A stretch of DNA of 10,106 nucleotides from NCBI GenBank assembly GCA_031257945.1, contig JAIRNU010000062.1:1-10106 (forward strand), given 5' to 3'. The DNA is from Holosporales bacterium. Its GTDB lineage: Bacteria; Pseudomonadota; Alphaproteobacteria; BNTO01. The notes under the pieces were generated by a model that worked only from the letters and a program-made list of their open reading frames with translations, was not told the origin of the DNA and searched no databases. The position numbers and the translations under genes are program-made. Below are positions 1 through 6,778 of this stretch, piece after piece; position 1 is the first letter of the stretch; every line of letters starts with the position of its first letter.

Positions 1-15
1 AAACAACATGATCCT

Positions 16-504
16 GTGACGCCAGTGTCCATAATGCCAGAACAAAATTTGTGGAGAAGCGTCGTCTCACAAGCCGTTCACGATGCATTTTCTAAAAACG
101 AATACCACCGATGGCGCGCTTGGGTGTGGGTTTACCATAGATCTCGTGATTATTCCAAGGTTTGTGACCTAGCGGGAATTTCCGCAGACCGCCTACGCGA
201 AACCATGATCGAAACAATTTTTTTAAACTATTTAATCCAAAAAGGAGGATTTTCTATGAGTAATTTAACAATTAAACCAATTAAAACCACACCATTTAAA
301 GTTAAGCGCGGGCATCAAAAAACACCACAAAGCTTGGCAGAAAAGTTTGATACGGCGCGCAGAGCGAAGTCCATCTTGCGTGCCATTTATGGCCAACAAG
401 AGCTCAAAAAAGCCATAGGTAGCCTGACTTTGCATGACATCATCAACATTTGCAAACAAAGCGAATGCGAGCTGGATGCAGAAATGGAGGCTTACAATGA
501 CTAA
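16..504 (+). CDS. Small phage-type protein apparently fused in frame to a second small protein
   Basis: The open frame encodes 162 aa from GTG 16. An in-frame ATG lies at 34, and the frame is open to the left window edge, so the true start could be upstream. Residues about 7-66 (LWRSVV..., then DYSKVCDLAGI, then DRLRE) resemble a small protein of unknown function found in alphaproteobacterial prophages, with a characteristic D-Y/F-x-x-V-C-x-L-A-G stretch. Residues 81-162 look like a separate small basic protein with its own ribosome-binding site at 241-248. The two halves are joined through a T7 run at 218-224. Removing one T would put TAA directly after that run and separate the genes. The stop overlaps the next gene's start by 8 bp, so translation is probably coupled. 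Function is unknown; the family resemblance is from memory and moderate. Confidence 0.55.
   Translation: MTPVSIMPEQNLWRSVVSQAVHDAFSKNEYHRWRAWVWVYHRSRDYSKVCDLAGISADRLRETMIETIFLNYLIQKGGFSMSNLTIKPIKTTPFKVKRGHQKTPQSLAEKFDTARRAKSILRAIYGQQELKKAIGSLTLHDIINICKQSECELDAEMEAYND
241..248 (+). promoter_or_regulatory. Strong Shine-Dalgarno site inside the fused frame
   Basis: AAAGGAGG lies 7 nt upstream of ATG 256, within the longer frame that begins at 16. It argues that the second half of that frame is translated as its own protein. Confidence 0.65.
256..504 (+). CDS. Hypothetical 82-aa protein, probable independent internal start
   Basis: ATG 256 is preceded by a near-perfect Shine-Dalgarno AAAGGAGG at 241-248 with 7-nt spacing. 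It is by far the strongest initiation signal at the left end, so an 82-aa product probably exists whether or not the upstream frame is truly fused to it. The protein starts MSNLTIKPIK, has a basic N-terminal third (KVKRGHQK, ARRAK) and an acidic C-terminus (ECELDAEMEAYND). There is no signal peptide or membrane segment, and I do not recognise the family. It lies directly upstream of, and overlaps by 8 bp, the nuclease gene, so it belongs to that operon. It could be a small DNA-binding or accessory protein, but nothing visible proves this. Confidence 0.5.
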   Translation: MSNLTIKPIKTTPFKVKRGHQKTPQSLAEKFDTARRAKSILRAIYGQQELKKAIGSLTLHDIINICKQSECELDAEMEAYND

Positions 505-1261
505 AAAGAATACATTTCAATTTTCAAATTGCGCAATCGATGATCCGGAATTATTCGCCAATAAGAAGGAGGATTTTCTAGAGAAAGTAAACAGCTTTGT
601 CGACAAATCGTTGTTAAATTCTGCAGAAGAACCGCGTGAATATTTAGGTGCATCATTACTTGGGAATAAATGTGCGCGTTGTATTCAGTTCACGTTTCTT
701 GGAGCAACTCCAGATAAACCGGATACTGGCCAGCAAAAACGAATTTTCGAAATGGGCCATGTTTTGGAAAATGTGATGGCGCAATGGCTCAGAAATGCTG
801 GGTTTGAACTGGAAACACGTGACGAATCCGGCCAGCAATTCGGCTTTACCCAAGCTGACGGTCGGATCCAAGGGCACGTCGACGGCATAATTCGTAGTGG
901 CCCACTGGACTTGAAATATCCAATTTTATGGGAATGCAAAACCATGAAATCCGCCGTATGGCGTGATTTGGTAAAAGACAAACTCGAAATCGCAAATTCG
1001 CAATACTTTGCACAGATACAATTATATATGGCGTATATGAAATTGCCGCAGTGTTTATTTGCAAGTCTAAATAAAGATACAGCAGAACTTTATCATGAAC
1101 TAATTCTACTCAATACAGCCACCGCAGCGCAATACTCTGACCGCGCTGTACAGATCTTGAAAGCCACGGAATCCAACGAGTTTCTGCCACGCATTGCCAC
1201 AAAATCCGATTGGTACGAATGCAAGATGTGCCGTTTCTATAACACATGTTGGGGGGATTAA
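497..1261 (+). CDS. PD-(D/E)XK exonuclease-like protein with Cas4/AddB-type Fe-S cysteines
   Basis: The protein is 254 aa, starting at ATG 497 with GGAGG at 486-490. The frame stays open back to 434, but the start at 497 has the ribosome-binding site and the 8-bp coupling to the previous stop. Nuclease core motifs appear in order: GH at 87-88, HVDG with Asp129, ECK with Glu146 and Lys148, and QIQLY (Q-x3-Y) at 173-177. This is the arrangement of the RecB/Cas4/AddB branch of PD-(D/E)XK nucleases. Cys59/Cys62 near the N-terminus and C242-x2-C245-x5-C251 at the C-terminus match the split four-cysteine Fe-S cluster of Cas4 and AddB. It is therefore probably a metal-dependent DNA exonuclease acting on DNA ends. 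No cas genes or CRISPR repeats are visible, so a phage or mobile-element recombination role is more likely than CRISPR adaptation. Confidence 0.75.
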   Translation: MTKKNTFQFSNCAIDDPELFANKKEDFLEKVNSFVDKSLLNSAEEPREYLGASLLGNKCARCIQFTFLGATPDKPDTGQQKRIFEMGHVLENVMAQWLRNAGFELETRDESGQQFGFTQADGRIQGHVDGIIRSGPLDLKYPILWECKTMKSAVWRDLVKDKLEIANSQYFAQIQLYMAYMKLPQCLFASLNKDTAELYHELILLNTATAAQYSDRAVQILKATESNEFLPRIATKSDWYECKMCRFYNTCWGD

Positions 1262-1263
1262 TC

Positions 1264-1887
1264 ATGAAATCAGAAATTTTCTCCATTTTATCCACAGCCC
1301 TAGAACGCGCCGATCAGCAGGACAAAAAGTCTCGGAAGCCTCGGTTTTCCTCAGTTTTCGAGCAAAAAGTTCTTGAGAACCTCCGTCGATCGAGCGAATA
1401 TCAGAACTATGTTAGGGATAATTCAATTAACGGGGTCGCTATTCTTATGAATAATGATAAGGATCTTGTATACGCAGAAATTGCGAAACTTTCTACTTTA
1501 TGTGTAAAGGATTTAAAGCAACTTTATAAGGACAAAATCGGCGCTGAGCCGCCGTCGTACATGCAAAAGCGCGCGTTGGCCGATCGGCTGGCGTACTTTT
1601 TGCAGGAACAGGCGTACGGAGCGCTGCCTGAAGACGACCGTCAGCAACTTGAAGCATACAAACTGCGCATTGAAAAAGGCGAGCCGCTGATTGCGCAAAC
1701 GTGCGAGCTGAATGCTGGCATGATTTTGACGCGCGAATATAATGGGCGGAAATATTCTGTGAAGCTTTTAGATGACGAAAAAGTTGAATACGACGGCAAG
1801 GTGTACAATTCGCTGTCAGCTGTTGCGCGCGAAATTACTGGTGTTCGGTGGAATGGCCCAAAATTTTTTCGCGTAACTCGGAGGTAA
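1264..1887 (+). CDS. DUF2924 family protein
   Basis: The protein is 207 aa. ATG 1264 is chosen because it follows the previous stop by 2 nt and sits behind a G-rich ribosome-binding site (GGGGGGA, 1251-1257). An in-frame ATG at 1246 lies inside the nuclease gene and lacks such a site. Residues about 70-207 carry the family pattern: a helical segment (LSTLCVKDLKQLYKD...), then ALADRLAYFLQEQAYG, LTREYNGRKYSVKLLDD, YDGKVYNSLSAVAREITG and VRWNGPKFF. The family (PF11149) is recurrent in alphaproteobacteria immediately upstream of large serine recombinases, as here, where the gap to the recombinase is 1 nt. Its function is not established; an accessory or directionality role for the recombinase is inference. 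The first ~65 residues (rich in K/R, then NSINGVAILMNN) look like an extra N-terminal part. Confidence 0.8.
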   Translation: MKSEIFSILSTALERADQQDKKSRKPRFSSVFEQKVLENLRRSSEYQNYVRDNSINGVAILMNNDKDLVYAEIAKLSTLCVKDLKQLYKDKIGAEPPSYMQKRALADRLAYFLQEQAYGALPEDDRQQLEAYKLRIEKGEPLIAQTCELNAGMILTREYNGRKYSVKLLDDEKVEYDGKVYNSLSAVAREITGVRWNGPKFFRVTRR

Positions 1888-1888
1888 T

Positions 1889-3514
1889 ATGAGCCCAATG
1901 CGCTGCGCAATCTATACACGTAAATCTGTTGAGGATGACTATCATAAGGAAGTCACGAGCCTTGAGGCGCAACGGGTCAATTGCGAAAAGTATATTGAAT
2001 TGCAGGCCGGCAAAGGCTGGTGCGTGTCAAAGGTTTACGAGGATTACGGAAAAACTGGCGCGAACATTGATCGCAAAGGGTTTCAGGCGCTCCTTGCGGA
2101 TGTGCGAGCAGATAAAATTGATGTTGTTGTAGTGTACAAGTTGGACCGCCTGACGCGGTCGCAAAGGGATTTCGTGAGCGTCATTGAGGGCGAATTTTGC
2201 AAACACAATGTGTCATTTGTGTCGGCGACGGAGTCATTTGACACTTCGACGCCAACAGGGCAAATGATCTTGAATATGCTCTTAGTTTTTGCAGAATTCG
2301 AGCGAAAACAAACGAGTATGCGCGTCAAAGATAAGAATCGTGTTGCAAAAAAGAATGGAATTTGGACTGGCGGGAACATTCCAATTGGGTATAAAACTGT
2401 GGATCGCAAGCTCGTTCCCAGCCCAGTCTTTGTGCCTCTTGTGCAATTCATGTTTCAGCGATTTCTTGAAGTTAAATCTGTCACTATTATCGCAAATGAA
2501 ATAAATGCAAAAATTAGTACTGAATTTAGTGAAGACGACGCGAAACAGGCAAGTATTTTTCATCGTCAACGGATGTATAAGTTACTAAAATGCCCATTAT
2601 ATAAAGGTTATGTTCGCTACGAAAACGAATTGTATAAAGGGCGACATGAGGCCATCGTTGACGAGGCGACGTGGGATAAAGCGCAGGAAATTCTTGCACA
2701 GAAGCCAATAAAAGCACGTGCAGAAAAGAGGCCGTTCGAGTGTGCGTTCGTTGGGCGCATCCGGTGCAAAGAGTGTAACAAAGCGATGATCGTGACACAC
2801 AGCACGAAAAAGAATCGAAAATATCCATATTACACGTGCCTGCGCAAAAACAAAGGGATTCCTTGCGTTGGGCTGAATCAAAATATTGATGCGGAGCTGG
2901 TGCAGCGGTTGGTCGTTGCAGAACTGCGCCAAGTCCTGAAAGAGCCGGAAATGTTGGGCACGTTATGGAAACAGCTGAGCAACGAGGCGTCACCGGAAGA
3001 CGCGTACAAAAAGCTGGAAAACATCGACAAAGCTTGGGAGTTTTTGGCGCCAGGTGAGCAATGTAAGGTTCTGCAGGATTTTGTGCACACGGTTTGGCTG
3101 AGCAAACAGGGGATTACGATTGAATTTGCTGCTGCAGATGATGAAACGAGCCACGTTGTGAGCATCGACGGGAGTTTTTACAATAGAAAGAATCAATCGC
3201 AGGTATTTGTGAAGCGCGAAGAACCTGACGAACTGAAGGATCCTGTGATTCTAAAGGCGCTGGTTTTTGCGGAGATTTGGCAGGCGAAACTTGATAATGG
3301 GGAGCTGCGAACGCATGAAGAAATCGCGCAGGCATATGGCTTCGACAAGGAGTACGTGCAGCGCGGATTGTTTTTGGCGCAGCTATCTCCTCAAATAAAA
3401 TCCGCCATAATCCGCGGGAAACTTCATCCGCAATGGCGCCTACAAGATTTCAAGCGCAAACGCCCATCGCCTGATTGGCGTAGGCAGGAATCTACGTTTT
3501 TGGCGGATCTGTAG
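1889..3514 (+). CDS. Large serine recombinase / integrase
   Basis: The protein is 541 aa. ATG 1889 has GGAGG at 1880-1884, overlapping the end of the DUF2924 gene. Residues 4-150 form the resolvase catalytic domain: YTRKS with nucleophile Ser13, the KLDRLTRS loop (84-91) and the FERKQTSMR helix start. The recombinase DNA-binding domain follows (about 155-270, including GNIPIGYK, YKLLKCPLYKGYV and EAIVDEATWDKAQ). A zinc ribbon has Cys293, Cys296, Cys317 and Cys326. The C-terminal ~90 residues contain a helix-turn-helix-like stretch (THEEIAQAYGFDKEYV...) and end in SPDWRRQ, a tail shared by alphaproteobacterial recombinases of this type. All catalytic features seem intact, so it is probably active in site-specific integration and excision of the element it lies on. 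It is the last plus-strand gene, about 310 bp from the tRNA pair. Confidence 0.93.
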   Translation: MSPMRCAIYTRKSVEDDYHKEVTSLEAQRVNCEKYIELQAGKGWCVSKVYEDYGKTGANIDRKGFQALLADVRADKIDVVVVYKLDRLTRSQRDFVSVIEGEFCKHNVSFVSATESFDTSTPTGQMILNMLLVFAEFERKQTSMRVKDKNRVAKKNGIWTGGNIPIGYKTVDRKLVPSPVFVPLVQFMFQRFLEVKSVTIIANEINAKISTEFSEDDAKQASIFHRQRMYKLLKCPLYKGYVRYENELYKGRHEAIVDEATWDKAQEILAQKPIKARAEKRPFECAFVGRIRCKECNKAMIVTHSTKKNRKYPYYTCLRKNKGIPCVGLNQNIDAELVQRLVVAELRQVLKEPEMLGTLWKQLSNEASPEDAYKKLENIDKAWEFLAPGEQCKVLQDFVHTVWLSKQGITIEFAAADDETSHVVSIDGSFYNRKNQSQVFVKREEPDELKDPVILKALVFAEIWQAKLDNGELRTHEEIAQAYGFDKEYVQRGLFLAQLSPQIKSAIIRGKLHPQWRLQDFKRKRPSPDWRRQESTFLADL

Positions 3515-3823
3515 GTCACGGGTTCCACCCAAACTTTTGATAAATCCGAGTCTCTGCGTACAGGTGGGAAAAATTTCGGTCAAAATGGTCTCCAACTCAA
3601 GGCTATCCACGGCATACACTGCTTTTAACGGAGCCTATTTTTAACCTACTGGTGTGGAGAATATTAGTCTCCGTTTGGGTAAAAATCGTGGACCAGTAGG
3701 TTGCGGAGACGGTTTCACTGGTTTTTAGGCAAATATCACGGATCGCTAGACCGCGCAGAATATAAGGTTTTTGACGCTGTTTTTGCCGCCTCGCAAACGG
3801 AGACTCCCCCGCCAAAAAAGCGC
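3515..3823. repeat. Intergenic mosaic of inverted and diverged direct repeats
   Basis: No convincing gene lies between the recombinase and tRNA-Thr. A perfect 11-bp inverted repeat (AACCTACTGGT 3643-3653 / ACCAGTAGGTT 3692-3702) encloses a smaller hairpin (GGAGA 3656-3660 / TCTCC 3668-3672). A second 11-bp inverted pair is GTCTCCGTTTG 3667-3677 / CAAACGGAGAC 3794-3804. CGGAGAC at 3704-3710 can also pair with GTCTCCG 3667-3673. The stretch around 3678-3709 is repeated with many substitutions around 3728-3759 (about two thirds identical by eye). A third, more diverged inverted copy may lie at 3540-3590. This could be an attachment region, old palindromic repeat copies, or a bidirectional terminator; the sequence alone does not decide. 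Confidence 0.55.
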
Positions 3824-3899
<76 letters not shown>

Positions 3900-3902
3900 G
3901 CC

Positions 3903-3980
3903 TGGGGCGAATGACCAGTCTCGAACTGGCGACCTCCAGAGCCACAATCTGGCGCTCTAACCAACTGAGCTACACCCGCC
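3903..3980 (-). tRNA. tRNA-His (anticodon GUG)
   Basis: The reverse complement forms a full cloverleaf. The acceptor strand GCGGGTG pairs with CATTCGC, including two G-U pairs. The D-arm is GCTCAGTTGGTTAGAGC, and the anticodon stem CCAGA/TCTGG carries loop TTGTGGC with anticodon GTG (3943-3945). The T-arm contains GTTCGAGAC. An extra G at 3980 opposite C73 (3906) gives the G-1:C73 pair that is the identity element for histidyl-tRNA synthetase. CCA is encoded at 3903-3905. It is the first gene of a two-tRNA minus-strand unit. Confidence 0.96.
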
Positions 3981-4069
3981 GCACGCACTGAGGATAACAG
4001 AAAAAAGCACTCTGCAACAATACAATATCGCGTATTATCAGCGTCAACATGTATCTTATCAATAGTTGA

Positions 4070-4075
4070 ATTATA
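4070..4075 (-). promoter_or_regulatory. Candidate -10 box for the tRNA-His/tRNA-Thr unit
   Basis: The minus strand reads a consensus TATAAT here, about 90 nt upstream of tRNA-His. No good -35 hexamer is visible at 16-18 nt spacing, and that region overlaps the terminator hairpin just upstream. The assignment rests on the -10 match and on position. Confidence 0.35.
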
Positions 4076-4080
4076 GCAGT

Positions 4081-4108
4081 AAAAAATACATGAGGAATGT
4101 CCTCGTGT
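4081..4108 (-). terminator. Candidate Rho-independent terminator of the minus-strand operon
   Basis: On the minus strand, GAGGA-CAT-TCCTC forms a tight hairpin. It is extended by ACA/TGT across one A-C mismatch, and after one nt it is followed by TTTTTT (4086-4081). It lies about 200 nt beyond the stop of the last operon gene and just before the tRNA promoter candidate, where a boundary between the two units is expected. Confidence 0.5.
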
Positions 4109-4146
4109 AATATAAGATCATATTCCTATCAAAGGGGGAATTATAG

Positions 4147-4292
4147 TAGACCCGTTGCGAAAGCTTCGTTCTTTCGGTAATTTTAGCGTCGCTCCGATGC
4201 TCGAATCCTCACGTACGTTAAGTACGCTGCGGTTCTGCACTTCGTGGGCCCCTAAAAATTCCTCGAAATTACTCGCTTTTGCAACAGGTCTA
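4147..4292. repeat. MITE-like palindromic element, 146 bp
   Basis: The ends are imperfect terminal inverted repeats: TAGACCCGTTGCGAAAG at 4147-4163 against CTTTTGCAACAGGTCTA at 4276-4292, with 15 of 17 positions matching. The arms extend inward after a small indel: GTAATTTTAG from 4178, opposite CTAAAAATT from 4252 and CGAAATTAC just inside the right end. Internal hairpins are CGAAAG/CTTTCG (4158-4163/4171-4176) and CGTAC/GTACG (4212-4216/4222-4226). TA dinucleotides at both ends could be a target duplication of the Tc1/mariner-IS630 type, although TA is itself part of the palindrome. The element encodes no transposase. A plus-strand frame runs through it (4155-4346), but that is probably incidental. 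It sits between the operon stop and the terminator. Confidence 0.6.
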
Positions 4293-4308
4293 GTGTCTTG
4301 GCTATACT

Positions 4309-5526
4309 TTATTCATCAAACACTATTCGCTGCTTATTTGATATAGTTGAAAAGTACAAACATAGTACAGTCGACAAAACCATCGTGTCGAAGAAAGGAG
4401 TTCCCGTTACCTCTATATACCCCAGAGAACACAAGAACACGGCGACAACAGAAACGGCTAAAACGAAAACGTTGTCATTTCTGTTAAGCCCCCCGCCAAA
4501 GCGTAATTTCTTTGCAGAACGTACTACTATGATAGTTAAAATCGACGCCAGCATGGAATTTAAAAATTCTATAATCTGCGCAAGAAATGGCTTTAAATGC
4601 GTTAAAAGCAGGCAAATCCCACTGACCACAAAAATTGGAAGTATTCTGTTTTTTTTCTTGATTATGTAAGTTAGAGAATTAACTGCGAAGTATATATTCA
4701 TTGTATTAATCGTGCACCCACTAATAAACATATATAGCGCAGTAATAATTAACGTTTTTTGGTTGTAGCACAGGCCGTAGGGGAAAAAGTCACTAAATGG
4801 CAAATAAGAGCCTAAAACAATTCCTATGCCTGATGAAAATGGCAGTAAAATTAAGTAAACAATTTTTAGATTCTTTATGGTGTCTTTTCTGGTTACTACC
4901 GATCGACATAAAGCCGGTGTTACCAAGATTGTTGCAGACAGCCCACTCAACAAAGGCTCTATAACCGATAAATCAAGCAGATTAAAGAAGCTAGCACTAG
5001 AGCCCTCAACTATTTCCTGCACTTCGCGCGAAAAGAACAGAATAGAAAGCTCCAGGAAAATTACTGTAGGAACAAGGATGTAGGCTGTCACAAATAACCA
5101 CATCCGCCCAAGCAACGCTACCACCGCAAAAAACAGGAAAAAAAGCAGGTCGAAGTGTCGAATTTTATTTATCTGCCTATCGCAAAAAAATGGAATTTGT
5201 TGGAAAAAGTCCTTTATAACCACAAGCTGCAAAACGCACCACACACAAAAAACCATAGAAATAACGCAAGCGCAGAACGTCGCGCCCTTTTTGCCAAAAA
5301 ACGTTTCCGCGATTTCGAAAGTCCCGGCTTTGTCGTTAAACGATAAGGACATCATCGTTGATGAAAGTATATAAAAAATGAAACAGCATACAAACAAGGC
5401 GACAAATGCCCCGACAAACCCCGACGATAAATATAAAGAGCGCCCAGCAGTTAGCGTTGGTAAATTGATGATCATAGCACCGTTCAGGCCCACGAACATT
5501 ATGCTAACTCCATTTATTTTTACCAT
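4309..5526 (-). CDS. Polytopic membrane protein, possible APC/LeuT-fold amino-acid-type permease
   Basis: The protein is 405 aa. The start at 5526 is backed by GGAGGT at 5535-5540 (minus strand) with 8-nt spacing, and lies inside the end of the upstream gene (23-bp overlap), indicating coupled translation. About 11-12 hydrophobic segments are visible, near residues 8-24, 36-56, 84-104, 125-140, 143-165, 190-208, 221-240, 258-284, 295-312, 318-336, 353-371 and 378-394. Loops are short and basic (RSAKKLRFGGG, IKKKNR). The first helix with GLNGAMIINLP is loosely like the glycine-broken TM1 of APC-type transporters, and length and helix count fit that superfamily. No family motif is firm enough to name a substrate. 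It is the last gene of the operon and its partner is the unknown 421-aa protein. Confidence 0.7.
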   Translation of the reverse strand: MVKINGVSIMFVGLNGAMIINLPTLTAGRSLYLSSGFVGAFVALFVCCFIFYILSSTMMSLSFNDKAGTFEIAETFFGKKGATFCACVISMVFCVWCVLQLVVIKDFFQQIPFFCDRQINKIRHFDLLFFLFFAVVALLGRMWLFVTAYILVPTVIFLELSILFFSREVQEIVEGSSASFFNLLDLSVIEPLLSGLSATILVTPALCRSVVTRKDTIKNLKIVYLILLPFSSGIGIVLGSYLPFSDFFPYGLCYNQKTLIITALYMFISGCTINTMNIYFAVNSLTYIIKKKNRILPIFVVSGICLLLTHLKPFLAQIIEFLNSMLASILTIIVVRSAKKLRFGGGLNRNDNVFVLAVSVVAVFLCSLGYIEVTGTPFFDTMVLSTVLCLYFSTISNKQRIVFDE

Positions 5527-6769
5527 TTCGTAGTACCTCCATCAAAGAACAACTCTTCATGTGTAATATATCAAAGTATGTGTGTTTTACTTCTAATTTC
5601 TTCAGTTCATCTTTTTGTGCGTAGTATAAGTAATTCGTTACAGTATCCGCGTAAATACCAATTTTGTTCCCATAAGTTGCGTATGCCTCCATCAAGCGTG
5701 ATGTATGCTCCGTCCAATCTATACTACGATTTTTGGGGAGCAAAGCATGCGCTGACATAATGAAGTACAAAAAGTCTATATATGAAAAATTCTCCACCAA
5801 AATACTGTTCAAAAAACTGACTATATTATTGTCGCAGGGATCTGTTCGCGGGTGAAAACTGTAGGTTTTCGTCACAATTGCGCTGCTGTTTGGTTGGGCG
5901 AGGCTGTTCCCCTTGTAAACAAAAGCTCCTGCAGAAGCATCATAAAAAAAGCGATCTACGAAGGTCTGCTGGACAAAAAACTGGGGGGCTTCTGCGTCAT
6001 TATCCGAGCGAATATTCCGTGTGACGTTGTACAGTGGGACATCGAAGTATGCTGCCAAACTGAACAGAACAATAGCTCCGTGAAAAAAAGGCAGTACTGG
6101 TATGGCATGATCAGAAAACGACGTATACCCCGGGAAAGAGAAGACTTTCCTTAGTTCATCGTGAATTTCCAGCTTATCACCGGTAAATAGCCCCGTAACA
6201 ATGTAATCATGCGGAATATCGTCAAATATCCTTGATAAGTCGTTTAGTACCCTGTGAGCAACGATAGTCTTCGCCTCGCCGTAAAACCCTTCGCGCTCAA
6301 GCTTGTTTTTAAGCGGAGCAATGGCTTCAGGCCAAAAAGAAGTTTTTGTTTTAAATGGGACCGAGCCCACAATCTCATGCGTCAAAAAAACCGTTGATTC
6401 GCAGAGCAGCCGTACCAGCCCGAAAAACACCAAATCCTCCTCAGACAATGTTTTCTTCCCCGTTCGTACGAAGCAACAAAGCCATATAGCCCTTATCTGG
6501 CAGGACCAATCGCTTACCATCGGATCGAACAAACTGTATTTTCCGTCAAGAACATCACCAGCAAACTCCGCCCCATAATCCATGATTTGCCGTAAAAACA
6601 AGTTCGAGTATTTCTTAAAAACAGAACCAATCAGGTCAAAGTAATGCGTTGACATATTCGAGTAGCGTGTGAACCCAACAAGTATGTCCGTAGCATAACC
6701 TATAACCTCAAGAAAGCCCTGAACCAACGCGTGAACCACTTTTCCTCGCTGGTTCCCCCTCAAATTCAT
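5504..6769 (-). CDS. Hypothetical protein, 421 aa, no recognised family
   Basis: A long, clean frame lies 9 bp after the YhhQ-like gene and overlaps the permease gene by 23 bp, so it is a real operon member. The start is uncertain. ATG 6769 has no good Shine-Dalgarno sequence, while GTG at 6739 (residue 11) is preceded by GAGGA. The protein is mostly soluble in character, rich in aromatic residues (F, Y, W), with one notably hydrophobic stretch at about 226-242 (LPFFHGAIVLFSLAAYF). Other visible segments are an acidic or polar region around 253-262 (IRSDNDAEAP), a lysine-rich region near 386-396 (KDELKKLEVK), and several Cys residues (90, 98, 99, 123, 312, 407). I find no nucleotide-binding loop or catalytic motif. 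Position suggests a cytoplasmic partner of the downstream membrane protein, but that is inference. Confidence 0.75.
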   Translation of the reverse strand: MNLRGNQRGKVVHALVQGFLEVIGYATDILVGFTRYSNMSTHYFDLIGSVFKKYSNLFLRQIMDYGAEFAGDVLDGKYSLFDPMVSDWSCQIRAIWLCCFVRTGKKTLSEEDLVFFGLVRLLCESTVFLTHEIVGSVPFKTKTSFWPEAIAPLKNKLEREGFYGEAKTIVAHRVLNDLSRIFDDIPHDYIVTGLFTGDKLEIHDELRKVFSFPGYTSFSDHAIPVLPFFHGAIVLFSLAAYFDVPLYNVTRNIRSDNDAEAPQFFVQQTFVDRFFYDASAGAFVYKGNSLAQPNSSAIVTKTYSFHPRTDPCDNNIVSFLNSILVENFSYIDFLYFIMSAHALLPKNRSIDWTEHTSRLMEAYATYGNKIGIYADTVTNYLYYAQKDELKKLEVKHTYFDILHMKSCSLMEVLRNGKNKWS

Positions 6770-6778
6770 TCAAAAAAG

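Noticed and set aside
497..1261. Cas4 of a CRISPR-Cas system
   Set aside because: Motifs agree with Cas4/AddB-type nucleases, but no CRISPR repeats or other cas genes are visible, and the context is an integrase module.
3603..3815. 70-aa minus-strand frame between the recombinase and tRNA-Thr
   Set aside because: It coincides with the repeat mosaic, lacks a ribosome-binding site, and shows no protein-like composition or family resemblance.
4155..4346. 63-aa plus-strand frame
   Set aside because: It lies almost entirely in the palindromic element and runs into the antisense of the membrane protein gene, with no initiation signal.
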